DNA of 21,615 nt from an uncultured Collinsella sp. Its GTDB lineage: Bacteria > Actinomycetota > Coriobacteriia > Coriobacteriales > Coriobacteriaceae. The translations under genes and the position numbers were made by a program. The notes under the pieces were generated by a model. It saw only the letters and a program-made list of their open reading frames with translations, searched no databases and was not told the DNA's origin. The stretch is taken from contig URNJ01000011.1 in NCBI GenBank assembly GCA_900549215.1, positions 1-21,615 on the forward strand, in the 5' to 3' direction. Positions 14,346 through 21,583 of the stretch are shown here, in pieces; position 1 is the first letter of the stretch; every line of letters starts with the position of its first letter.

Positions 14346-15125
14346 TCAGCGTTTCCGCAGATAAAACCTGCCAAAATAAACCTGTCCCTTTTTGGCAGGG
14401 TAGGCGAGGGCTTGGCGCTGGAGCTCGATGAGCTCGGCAATGCCCTTGTCGCCCAAATCGAGCAGGGCATTGAGGCGCTTGCGGTCGAAGGGTGCCTGCT
14501 CGCCGGTGCCCTGGAGCTCGATCATCTCACCGGTATCGGTGGCGACAAGGTTCATGTCGACCTCGGCGTGACTGTCCTCGGAATAATCTAGGTCGAGCAG
14601 CGTATTGCCGTCGACAACGCCCATGGAGATGGCAGCCACCTGGCCGATAAGCGGGATGCGCTCGATCTTGCCCGCCTCGACCCACATGGCGAGGGCGTCG
14701 TGCAGCGCCACCCAGGCGCCGGTGATGCTCGCTGTACGCGTGCCGCCATCGGCCTGAATCACATCGCAGTCGACGGTGACGGTGTACTCGCCGAGCGCCT
14801 TCATGTTGACGACGGTACGCAGGCTGCGGCCAATGAGGCGCTCGATCTCCATGGAGCGGCCCTTGCGGTTGGCGTGCTCGCGCTTGCAGCGCTTGCCGGT
14901 CGACGCCGGCAGCATGGCGTATTCCGCGGTCACCCAGCCGGCCTTAGCTCCCTTTCGCCAGCCCGGCACGCCCTCCTCGATAGTGGCGGCGCACAGCACG
15001 CGCGTGTCACCGAACTCGGCCAAACACGAGCCGTGAGCGTGCTTCATGACGCCACGGGTGAGCTTAACGGGGCGCAACTCGTTGGCGGCGCGACCGTTAG
15101 CGCGGTTGACCTGCATGTACTCCAT
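14346..15125 (-). CDS. rph: Ribonuclease PH, with a repeat-derived C-terminal tail
   Basis: The 259-residue phosphorolytic exonuclease trims tRNA 3' ends. It has the RNase PH fold with RPVKLTRGVMKHAHGSCLAEFG, then GWVTAEYAMLPASTGKR and GRSMEIERLIGRSLR, the latter holding the basic residues used for phosphate and RNA binding. ATG 15123-15125 has AAAGGA upstream. The recognisable family sequence ends at about AELIELQRQAL; the last 19 residues (AYPAKKGQVYFGRFYLRKR) are largely the translation of the 33-nt hairpin element at 14367-14399 and its flank. An element insertion therefore seems to have replaced the original stop and extended the protein. The core is intact, so activity is probably retained. 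Confidence 0.95.
   Translation of the reverse strand: MEYMQVNRANGRAANELRPVKLTRGVMKHAHGSCLAEFGDTRVLCAATIEEGVPGWRKGAKAGWVTAEYAMLPASTGKRCKREHANRKGRSMEIERLIGRSLRTVVNMKALGEYTVTVDCDVIQADGGTRTASITGAWVALHDALAMWVEAGKIERIPLIGQVAAISMGVVDGNTLLDLDYSEDSHAEVDMNLVATDTGEMIELQGTGEQAPFDRKRLNALLDLGDKGIAELIELQRQALAYPAKKGQVYFGRFYLRKR
14367..14399 (-). repeat. 33-nt hairpin element with GGGACAGGTT core (copy 2), inside rph
   Basis: Minus-strand arms CCTGCCAAAA and TTTTGGCAGG are perfect 10-bp complements around a 13-nt loop containing GGGACAGGTT. Length and core offset (bases 12-21) match the element at 6622-6654. It lies within the reading frame of rph. Confidence 0.65.
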
Positions 15126-15179
15126 AGAAATATCCTTTCGGCAAAAGATGTGGCGAAGGCCTTGACGGCTGCCTTACAT

Positions 15180-16064
15180 CTATTTCAGCTCATCGATATC
15201 GATATGTTCGATGCTCTTGAGCGGCTGACCAAAGATAAAGCTACCCGCCACCGCAAACTCGGCAATGTTGTCAGACGTGGTGGCAAAGCGATGCTGTGGC
15301 TCGGCGGTATCGCCCGCCAGCTGCTCACGGCGCGTGAGGATATCGGTCAGCTCGCGCGTGGTCTCCTCGGCGGAACTCACGACGCGCACCCCAGGCCCCA
15401 GCGCATGCCGGATAGGTCCCACCAACAGCGGAAAATGCGTACAGCCGAGTACCACGGTATCGATACCGTGGTCGCGCAGCGGCTCAACCGTGGCACCCAC
15501 CAGCGCACGCACGGCAGGCGTATCGAAGATATCCTCGTTCTCAAGCCACTGTTCCTGCAGATGTGCACCCGAGGCGAGCTCGTGTTCGACAACCTCGACA
15601 AAGCTCGAGGCAGGACAGCCGTATACATCGACGCCGGCATCCAGGTCCTGAATGGCGCGCGTGTAGGCGCCCGAGCGAATGGTGAGGTTGGTGGCGAGCA
15701 CGCCCACGCGACGCGAGCGGGTGCTGTTGATTGCCGCACGGGCACCCGGCGCGATCACGCCGATCACGGGAACGTCGAGCACCTGCTGGGCCAGACGCAA
15801 GGCCGCAGCGGTCGCCGTGTTGCAGGCGATGACCATAATCTTGACGTCGTGCTTCGAAAGCCAACGACCCGCCTGCAACGCAAACGAGCGCACCTCATCC
15901 TCGGTACGGGTGCCGTAGGGGCAGCGCTTGGTGTCGCCAAAGTAGTAGACGGACTCGTGCGGCAGCGCCGTCGCGATGGCGCGCGCAACCGTCAGACCGC
16001 CCAAACCAGAATCGAACACGCCAATCGGGCGCGTGTCGCCTGCCGGATTCTCGATATCGGACAT
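15180..16064 (-). CDS. murI: Glutamate racemase
   Basis: The 294-residue cofactor-independent racemase makes D-glutamate for peptidoglycan. The active-site elements are all present: GVFDSGLGGLTV at the N-terminus, the first catalytic cysteine in VIACNTATA (Cys81), and the second in GCTHFPLLVG (Cys208). YFGDTKRCPYG is the substrate-contact loop. The start is ATG 16062-16064 with TGAGG upstream. It follows the HAD gene with a 51-bp gap and precedes rph, so D-Glu supply is grouped with the MurE ligase acting on the same precursor. Confidence 0.97.
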   Translation of the reverse strand: MSDIENPAGDTRPIGVFDSGLGGLTVARAIATALPHESVYYFGDTKRCPYGTRTEDEVRSFALQAGRWLSKHDVKIMVIACNTATAAALRLAQQVLDVPVIGVIAPGARAAINSTRSRRVGVLATNLTIRSGAYTRAIQDLDAGVDVYGCPASSFVEVVEHELASGAHLQEQWLENEDIFDTPAVRALVGATVEPLRDHGIDTVVLGCTHFPLLVGPIRHALGPGVRVVSSAEETTRELTDILTRREQLAGDTAEPQHRFATTSDNIAEFAVAGSFIFGQPLKSIEHIDIDELK

Positions 16065-16115
16065 TACCTCACCAGTCTCTCTCGAAAAGACATGTCCAAG
16101 TGCGGCGGCGGCGCG

Positions 16116-17027
16116 CTACGACCGCGCCGCGACCAGCAGCTCTGCCGTCGCCGCCCAACCGTCGACAATTTTGCCTCGCGTAACGAAAGCATTCTCGCAA
16201 GCAGCCAGGAACTCGGGCGCGCCGGCGCTCGTCAGGCCATTCTCGACCAAGCAGAACGTGCCCACGTGATCGGCCATGTAGAAGTCGGACTCGGAGTCGC
16301 CGAGCGCGAGTGTCTCCTCGCGCTCGATCCCCAGGTGCTCGCAGAAGCGCGCAATGGCGACGCCTTTGTTGAGGCCCGCGGGGTTGATATTGAATGCGCG
16401 ACCGTCCTCGACGCGATCGAGCTCGAGCGTCGTCGGCTTGGACAGATGCGTCAGATGGCCGTTGCAAGCCCAGATCAGACCGCAGCCGGCCTCGTCCAGG
16501 ATGGCCTGAACCTCATCGTCGGGCACATCGCCGCGCATGCCGACGGTGACCTCACGGTACTTGTAGCCGGTCGACATGTCGTTGTGATACTCGATCTTGT
16601 GCGGCCAGCGGGCGAGGATCTTCTCGCACACGCCGGTCTGCTCGATCACCTGGTGCGGCGTGAAGCCGCAAGAGGGGTCGTAGGGCATGTCGCCGGTCAG
16701 ATACTCCCAATCGTTGGCTTTGAGGTCGTACATGACCAGGCCGCCCATCTCGCCGATGTAGGAGTTGAGGCCGAGCACGCGCGCGTCCTCGTGGATCATG
16801 GTACGGTTGCGGCCCGAGGTGGGAACCACCTGAATACCAGCGCGAGCGAGCGCCACGACGGCCTCGACGAGTTTGGTCGAGGGGTTGCCGTCGTTGTCGC
16901 GTAGCACGCACGAGCCGGGTGCGAGCATCGTGGCATCCAGGTCGGTAAAGACGTATTTGACCTTGGCCAAGCGCTCGCGCATCTCGCCCGAAAGCTCGGC
17001 AACGGTCGGCAGGGTATTGTGGGACAT
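16116..17027 (-). CDS. HAD-superfamily (Cof-type, IIB) phosphatase
   Basis: The 303-residue protein has all four HAD motifs: FTDLDATML with the nucleophile Asp29 and acid/base Asp31 (motif I), VPTSGRNRTM (motif II), the lysine in GLNKGVAIARF (motif III), and ALGDSESDFYMA (motif IV). The large cap between motifs II and III fits the IIB type, which dephosphorylates sugar phosphates and similar small metabolites. The true substrate cannot be told. I chose ATG 17025-17027 because GGAGTAACC precedes it; an ATG 14 codons upstream lacks a ribosome binding site. It sits between murE and murI in what appears to be one transcript, which hints at, but does not prove, a cell-wall-related substrate. Confidence 0.85.
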   Translation of the reverse strand: MSHNTLPTVAELSGEMRERLAKVKYVFTDLDATMLAPGSCVLRDNDGNPSTKLVEAVVALARAGIQVVPTSGRNRTMIHEDARVLGLNSYIGEMGGLVMYDLKANDWEYLTGDMPYDPSCGFTPHQVIEQTGVCEKILARWPHKIEYHNDMSTGYKYREVTVGMRGDVPDDEVQAILDEAGCGLIWACNGHLTHLSKPTTLELDRVEDGRAFNINPAGLNKGVAIARFCEHLGIEREETLALGDSESDFYMADHVGTFCLVENGLTSAGAPEFLAACENAFVTRGKIVDGWAATAELLVAARS

Positions 17028-17134
17028 GGTTACTCCGTTTACGTAGAAGGGTTTGGACTTGGACGGCATGTTTTGATTGAGGGAACACGCTTATGGCGAC
17101 AGCGCACTCAGGGCGCCGCCGCCATCATGGTTCA

Positions 17135-18697
17135 TTAGTCAAACTGGGTAACATCGATCAGGCGATTGGCCAGCGAAAGGTCGCTCTCGATGGGCACGAA
17201 CTCGTCGCCCACGTGCATGAGCTCCTCGTCACCCTTTGCCAGCAGCAAGACAATGGTGGGAGCATCGGGGTTGACGTACTCCTCGCGCGCCGCCTTGAAC
17301 GCCGCATGCACAGCGGCTTCGCGGTCGAGGATGATCTTGTTCGGCGTATCGTCGGGAACATGCTCGGCAAGCTCGCGACAGACCTTCATCGGGTCCTCGT
17401 GAGCTGGATCCTCGTTGGCAAAGATCATCAGGTCGGAATACGGTGCGGCCTCGCGCGGAAGCTGCTCGCGGCGCTCCTGCGCCTTGCCGCCGGCAGCGCC
17501 AAACAGCGCAATGACGGGGCTAGCGGGAAACGCGCGCTTCACCGACGAGAAAAGCGAACGGAACGAAAGCTGGTTGTGCGCATAGTCGACAACGCAGATC
17601 ACGCGGCCGTCCTTCGACTCCACGACCTCCATACGGCCCGGCACACGCAGTTTGGAGAGGCCCTTCTTGATAGCCTCGATACCGATGCCGATCTCGCGCG
17701 CAGCGGCGATAGCGACCAGCGCGTTTTCCACGTTAAAGTCGCCCGCGATGCCCAGCAGGACCTTCTCCCCCGTCTCGGACTCGTCGGCACACAGGCCATG
17801 CAAGTTGAACTCGATACTAAAGCCGACCATGCGTACGTCGCTTGCCCACAGGCTCGCCTCGGGATGCTCGACGCCAACGGTCACCAAGCGATCGGCCGTC
17901 GACGCTGCCTCTAGCACACGGTCAACCTCTTCGGTGCCTAGATTCACCACGGCGGTCTTTGCCTGGTCAAAGATCCTGAGTTTGCTCTCAAAATAATCCT
18001 CAAACGTGGGGTGTTCGATCGGCGAGATGTGGTCGCGGCCGATGTTGAGGAAGCACGCCACGTCAAACGGCAGATTCTCGACGCGTTGGTACTTGAGCGC
18101 CTGGCTCGAGACCTCCATGACCATGGACTGGCGACCGGACGTGCGGCAGTTGGCGATATGGCGCCAGACCTCGGGGGCCTCGGGCGTAGTATTGGTGCTC
18201 TCGTAGCACTCGATACCATCGTCGGTGTTCACCGAGCCGATCATGCCGCAGGACTCGCCCGCCGCCTTGATGATGGACTGGAGCATAAAAGCGGCCGTGG
18301 TCTTTCCCTTGGTGCCGGTGATGCCCACGATCTTGACGTCGTGGTCAGGACGGTCGTAGACCTCCGGCGGCAGCAGGGCCATGGCCGTGCGAACACTATC
18401 AACAACCAGCATCGCAGCACCGCTCTCCTGCGCCAGCGGCTCCAGAGACTCGACCAGCGACTCCTCGCACACAAATGCGACGGCGCCCGCATCGAGCGCC
18501 ATGCTCAAAAACGCGGGCTTAAAGGCAGCACCTTTACAGAAGAACACGTCACCTGTCGAGACCGCGCGCGAATCAAACGAGCAACCGGTCACGGCACGCT
18601 CGTCAACCTGCTCTGATGCGCGCAGCTCGCCGCACACATCGAGAAGCTTGGCAAGCGTATCGACCGTGGTCACGGTCGCGGAATCCGAATGGTGCAT
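17135..18697 (-). CDS. murE: UDP-N-acetylmuramoyl-tripeptide synthetase (MurE), non-DAP type
   Basis: The 520-residue Mur ligase adds the third stem-peptide residue to UDP-MurNAc-L-Ala-D-Glu. It has the ATP-binding P-loop GITGTKGKTTAAFML, the substrate loop STNTTPEAPEVW, MEVSSQAL, and the central-domain FLNIGRDH. The amino-acid-selecting loop in the C-terminal domain reads NEDPAHEDP where meso-diaminopimelate enzymes have DNPR, so the arginine that contacts DAP is absent. That pattern resembles lysine-type enzymes and would also suit ornithine. ATG 18695-18697 has AAAGGTG upstream. It heads the murE-HAD-murI-rph-rdgB-dtd cluster, and the asnB terminator lies 60 bp upstream, so a promoter should lie in that gap; TACTAT at its middle is a possible -10. 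Confidence 0.93.
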   Translation of the reverse strand: MHHSDSATVTTVDTLAKLLDVCGELRASEQVDERAVTGCSFDSRAVSTGDVFFCKGAAFKPAFLSMALDAGAVAFVCEESLVESLEPLAQESGAAMLVVDSVRTAMALLPPEVYDRPDHDVKIVGITGTKGKTTAAFMLQSIIKAAGESCGMIGSVNTDDGIECYESTNTTPEAPEVWRHIANCRTSGRQSMVMEVSSQALKYQRVENLPFDVACFLNIGRDHISPIEHPTFEDYFESKLRIFDQAKTAVVNLGTEEVDRVLEAASTADRLVTVGVEHPEASLWASDVRMVGFSIEFNLHGLCADESETGEKVLLGIAGDFNVENALVAIAAAREIGIGIEAIKKGLSKLRVPGRMEVVESKDGRVICVVDYAHNQLSFRSLFSSVKRAFPASPVIALFGAAGGKAQERREQLPREAAPYSDLMIFANEDPAHEDPMKVCRELAEHVPDDTPNKIILDREAAVHAAFKAAREEYVNPDAPTIVLLLAKGDEELMHVGDEFVPIESDLSLANRLIDVTQFD

Positions 18698-18759
18698 CTT
18701 TCACCTTTCTCAGCCATTTGGCAGGGACGGTTTTCATAGTAACTGAAACGTGCTCGCGC

Positions 18760-18784
18760 AAAAACGGCTCCCGGAGGAGCCGTT
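18760..18784 (-). terminator. Intrinsic terminator of asnB
   Basis: Minus-strand AACGGCTCC and GGAGCCGTT form a perfect 9-bp stem with a 4-nt loop, running into TTTTT (18760-18764). It starts 25 nt after the asnB stop and separates it from murE. Confidence 0.9.
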
Positions 18785-18809
18785 ACGCGCAGGCGTTCGT
18801 AAGCCGAGG

Positions 18810-20690
18810 CTAGGCAGCCTGAACAGAAGGCTGGCCCTCGTCGATAAAGAAGCGCTTGTACCACACTAGGAACACGAGCGGCGTATAGATCTTGCGCTGG
18901 AAATCGCCCTTGCCCGCAAAGTGCAGATCGAGCAGGTGCATAAGCTCGTCGGTATTGAAGAACTCGCTTGCCCACGGCGCGGTGAAGTACTCCTTGACAT
19001 AGTCGTACCACTTTTGCTCGCGCAGCCAGTAGACAATCGGCACCGGGAAGCCCACCTTGGGACGGGTGGCCCACTCATCGGGCAGCGACTTGTTGGCAGC
19101 GTGGCGGAGTACCTGTTTGTTGCCGTTCTCGTTGATGCGGTAGCGGTCGGGAATGTGCTCGGCGAATTCCATGACTTTGCGGTCCAGGAAGGGTACGCGC
19201 AGCTCCAGCGAGTGCGCCATGCACATCTTGTCGGCCTTGAGCAGAATGTCGCCCGGGAGCCACATGTTCATGTCCAGGTACTGCTTCTTGACCAGCTCGG
19301 GCTGACCCTTCACGCGCGCGTAGATGGGAGCGGCAAGCTCGAAGGCGCCGTCGCCGGTGTTGTACTCGGGCTTGAGCACGCCGTCGACCTCGCGCTCCGG
19401 CCATACCAGAGCCTGTCCCAGGAACGACTTCTCGGGGATCTCGGCACCCTTGACCAGGAAGTTATGTCCCTTGAAGTACGGCATATGCAGCGCCAGGTTA
19501 CCGAGCGCGCGACGGATGGGCAGCGGCACCATCTTTTTGTACTTGCGCACCGGGACCGTGTCCTCGTAGTAGGCGTAGCCGCCAAAGAGCTCGTCGGCAC
19601 CTTCGCCCGAAAGCACGACGGTGACGTCCTTGCGGGCCATCTCGGCCAAGAACCACAGCGGCACGGAAGACAAGTTGGACTGCGGCTCGTCCATGTGATA
19701 CTGGATGTCCTCGAGCGCACCGAAGAACTCGTCGGCGGTAATCATCTTGCGAACGTTCTCGACGCCGAGCTTATCGGAAAGCTCCTTGGCGTAGTTGGTC
19801 TCGTTGAAGTTCTTGTAGTCAAAGCCCACCGAGAAGGTCTTGTCGGGCATGAGGCAAGCGGCGATGTAGCTGGAGTCGACGCCACCGGAGAGGAACGACG
19901 CGACCTTGACGTCGGCGATGCGATGGGCCTCGACGCTCTCGTGCACGACCTCGTCCAGCTCGTCGACGTACTCCTCGAACGGCTTCTCGACGGCAGAGTA
20001 ATCGCAATCCCAGTAGCGCTCGATGTTCATCTTGCCGGTCGGGATATCGACGGTAAAGTAGTGCGCCGGCGGCAGCTTGTAGACACCCTCGAAGAAGGTC
20101 TCCTCGGTTGCCGAATACTGCAGCGTCATGTACGGACGCAGGGCCTTTTTGTTGACCGCCTTGTGGAAGTGCGGGTAGTCCAGGAAGCTCTTGATCTCGG
20201 AACCAAAGAGCACGCCCGGAGCGCCGTCGCCCGCATCGGCCATGGGATAGTAGTAAAGCGGCTTGATGCCAAAGATGTCACGGGCGCCAAAAAGCTTGTT
20301 CTTCTTTTTGTCCCAGATGACGAAGGCGTACATACCGCGCAGGCGATCGAGGACAGCCTCGCCCCACTCCTCGTAGCCGTGCAGGAGGCTCTCGGTGTCG
20401 GCGCCGCAATGGAACTTGTAGCCCTTGGCTTCGAGCTCGGAACGGAGTTCTTGGAAGTTGTAGATCTCACCGTTGAAGACAATGACGACGCTGCCGTCCT
20501 CATTGGCCATGGGCTGAGCGCCGGCCTCGGTCAGGTCGAGGATCGACAAGCGGCGGAAGCCGAGGGCAACGCGGCCGTCGATAAACTGACCGCCCATGTC
20601 GGGACCGCGATGGACGATGCGGTCCATCATCTTGGTGAGCACCTCGGATTGGTTATCCGTCCCACCGACAAAACCGACAAAACCGCACAT
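18810..20690 (-). CDS. asnB: Asparagine synthetase, glutamine-hydrolysing (class II)
   Basis: The 626-residue enzyme makes asparagine from aspartate, ATP and glutamine. It begins MCGFVGFVGG: after removal of Met, Cys2 is the nucleophile of the Ntn-type glutaminase domain (to about residue 200), which also has VHRGPDMGGQF, RRLSILDLTEAG and FNGEIYN. The synthetase domain carries the pyrophosphatase loop SFLSGGVDSSYIAA (268-274 core) and SGEGADELFGGY (361-372). ATG 20688-20690 has AGAGGGGAT upstream. It is a single-gene unit with its own terminator. The upstream gap to tRNA-Val holds a TATACT box. The length fits asparagine synthetase; a role in amidating a peptidoglycan or antibiotic precursor cannot be excluded. 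Confidence 0.95.
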   Translation of the reverse strand: MCGFVGFVGGTDNQSEVLTKMMDRIVHRGPDMGGQFIDGRVALGFRRLSILDLTEAGAQPMANEDGSVVIVFNGEIYNFQELRSELEAKGYKFHCGADTESLLHGYEEWGEAVLDRLRGMYAFVIWDKKKNKLFGARDIFGIKPLYYYPMADAGDGAPGVLFGSEIKSFLDYPHFHKAVNKKALRPYMTLQYSATEETFFEGVYKLPPAHYFTVDIPTGKMNIERYWDCDYSAVEKPFEEYVDELDEVVHESVEAHRIADVKVASFLSGGVDSSYIAACLMPDKTFSVGFDYKNFNETNYAKELSDKLGVENVRKMITADEFFGALEDIQYHMDEPQSNLSSVPLWFLAEMARKDVTVVLSGEGADELFGGYAYYEDTVPVRKYKKMVPLPIRRALGNLALHMPYFKGHNFLVKGAEIPEKSFLGQALVWPEREVDGVLKPEYNTGDGAFELAAPIYARVKGQPELVKKQYLDMNMWLPGDILLKADKMCMAHSLELRVPFLDRKVMEFAEHIPDRYRINENGNKQVLRHAANKSLPDEWATRPKVGFPVPIVYWLREQKWYDYVKEYFTAPWASEFFNTDELMHLLDLHFAGKGDFQRKIYTPLVFLVWYKRFFIDEGQPSVQAA

Positions 20691-20741
20691 ATACTATCCC
20701 CTCTGCTGTTGCTGGGCATCAAATCGAATCAGTAGCTTTTG

Positions 20742-20747
20742 AGTATA
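20742..20747 (-). promoter_or_regulatory. Probable -10 box of asnB
   Basis: TATACT lies about 50 bp upstream of the asnB start on the minus strand. The -35 position is GC-rich with no recognisable hexamer. Confidence 0.4.
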
Positions 20748-20858
20748 CCCGAGGGCGTAAAGAGGGGCGGAATGTTCAGGCAATCTCAACTGAATCAGCT
20801 CCGCGTGGACACGCGCCAGTTACCTTTAATGGATATGAGGTGAATGAGGCGATTGTTT

Positions 20859-20867
20859 TGCTATACT
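20859..20867 (+). promoter_or_regulatory. Extended -10 promoter of tRNA-Val
   Basis: TGCTATACT is an extended -10 element (TG, one base, TATACT) ending 10 bp before the tRNA 5' end, a normal spacing for a tRNA start site. No clear -35 hexamer is seen. Confidence 0.6.
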
Positions 20868-20877
20868 CTCTCCGCAC

Positions 20878-20953
20878 GGGCGATTGGCGCAACGGTTAGC
20901 GCAGGTGCTTTACACGCACAAGGCTGGGGGTTCGAATCCCTCATCGCCCACCA
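20878..20953 (+). tRNA. tRNA-Val (UAC anticodon)
   Basis: A complete 76-nt tRNA with encoded CCA. The acceptor GGGCGAT pairs with ATCGCCC; D arm GCGCAACGGTTAGCGC; anticodon loop TTTACAC gives UAC; T arm GGGGGTTCGAATCCCTC. It is the only plus-strand gene in the window. Its last 18 bases are repeated twice downstream at 188-bp intervals. Confidence 0.97.
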
Positions 20954-21123
20954 CTGATTTGATAGGCTCCCAGCAATGGGAGCCTTTCTTTTTTTGGGCC
21001 CATCGCAGAGGGATTCGAACCCGACAGGGTGCGGAGCTGAGGAAACGCGAAGCGTTTTCCAGCGCAGCACGCGAGGAGCGGAGCGACGAAGCGGGGCGCG
21101 GGCGGCGCCTGCCGCACGCGGAC
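20936..21123 (+). repeat. Tandem 188-bp repeat, unit 1 (contains the tRNA-Val 3' end)
   Basis: The unit runs from the T-arm of tRNA-Val (ATCCCTCATCGCCCACCA) through a terminator to a GC-rich block of about 125 bp starting CCCATCGCAGAGGGATTCGA and ending CGCACGCGGAC. Unit 2 has the same order and length; the GC-rich blocks differ by a few bases and one indel, while the terminators differ in sequence. Confidence 0.8.
20964..20995 (+). terminator. Intrinsic terminator of tRNA-Val
   Basis: AGGCTCCCA and TGGGAGCCT form a perfect 9-bp stem with a GCAA loop, followed by TTCTTTTTTT. It begins 11 nt after the CCA end. Confidence 0.93.
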
Positions 21124-21311
21124 ATCCCTCATCGCCCACCACTGAATTGGAAACGGTCCTCGCAAGGGGACCGTTTTTGTTTGTGCCCATCGCAGAGGGA
21201 TTCGAACCCGACAGGGTGCGGAGCTGAGGAAACGCGCAAGCGTTTTCCAGCGCAGCACGCGAGGAGCGGAGCGACGAAGCGGGACGCGGGCGGCGCCAGC
21301 CGCACGCGGAC
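21124..21311 (+). repeat. Tandem 188-bp repeat, unit 2 (tRNA-Val 3'-end copy)
   Basis: It begins with an exact copy of the tRNA-Val 3' end (21124-21141, including CCA), exactly 188 bp after the first. A terminator (21151-21178) and a second copy of the GC-rich block follow. The rest of the tRNA is absent, so this is not a second tRNA gene. Confidence 0.8.
21151..21178 (+). terminator. Terminator hairpin in repeat unit 2
   Basis: AAACGGTCC and GGACCGTTT around TCGCAAGG, followed by T's. It occupies the same place as the tRNA-Val terminator in unit 1 but with a different stem sequence. Confidence 0.75.
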
Positions 21312-21402
21312 ATCCCTCATCGCCCACCACCGAATTGGAAACGGTCCTCGCAAGGGGACCGTTTTTGTTTGGTCCCAGCGCATGGGATTCGAACCCGCCA
21401 GC
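21312..21402 (+). repeat. Tandem repeat, partial unit 3
   Basis: A third copy of the tRNA-Val 3' end (21312-21329) begins 188 bp after the second and is followed by the unit-2-type terminator. It then diverges: CCCAGCGCATGGGATTCGAA replaces CCCATCGCAGAGGGATTCGA, and similarity is lost after about 21402. Confidence 0.75.
21339..21366 (+). terminator. Terminator hairpin in repeat unit 3
   Basis: The stem AAACGGTCC/GGACCGTTT and T-run are identical to those at 21151-21178. Confidence 0.75.
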
Positions 21403-21583
21403 ACGTCTGTCACAAAGGCCGTGGCCAAAAAATGGCAAAAATGAGTACTGCTACTTTGTTTGCAACATATAAAAAGATAGTATTTGCTTAAGTTACGCAA
21501 CATATGTCCATTATAAGGACTAACAGTTGGATCAAAATCGTGCATTCATCGCCATTTCGAGGTAGCGCACAGAGATGTGGTGT
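21403..21583. other. AT-rich noncoding stretch, no gene seen
   Basis: Base composition changes sharply to AT-rich, especially at 21425-21530. No convincing ORF is present. On the plus strand TTGTTT (21456-21461), a 16-bp spacer and TAGTAT (21478-21483) could form a promoter. On the minus strand TATAAT (21510-21515) is a consensus -10 box. GCAACATAT occurs twice, 35 bp apart (21462, 21497). Confidence 0.4.

Noticed and set aside
13136..14431. Plus-strand ORF of 431 codons opposite dtd and rdgB
   Set aside because: Antisense shadow across two well-identified genes; it crosses their boundary, which no real gene here would need to do.
14700..16904. Plus-strand ORF of 734 codons opposite rph, murI and the HAD gene
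   Set aside because: Spans three recognised minus-strand genes and shows no domain; a codon-bias shadow.
18921..20735. Plus-strand ORF of 604 codons opposite asnB
   Set aside because: Antisense to a complete asparagine synthetase with all catalytic motifs.
20936..21402. CRISPR array as an explanation of the regular repeats
   Set aside because: Repeat period is 188 bp, the 'spacers' are themselves nearly identical, and the repeat is a tRNA end.
21371..21440. Minus-strand tRNA ending GGGACCA
   Set aside because: A T-arm-like segment and CCA are present, but no matching acceptor 5' strand or anticodon arm was found upstream.
20861..21545. Several overlapping ORFs on both strands across the tRNA-Val repeats
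   Set aside because: Their peptides contain the spurious strings made when tRNA T-arms are translated (for example RDSNPQP and GFEPPA) and repeat with the DNA; they have no independent coding evidence.
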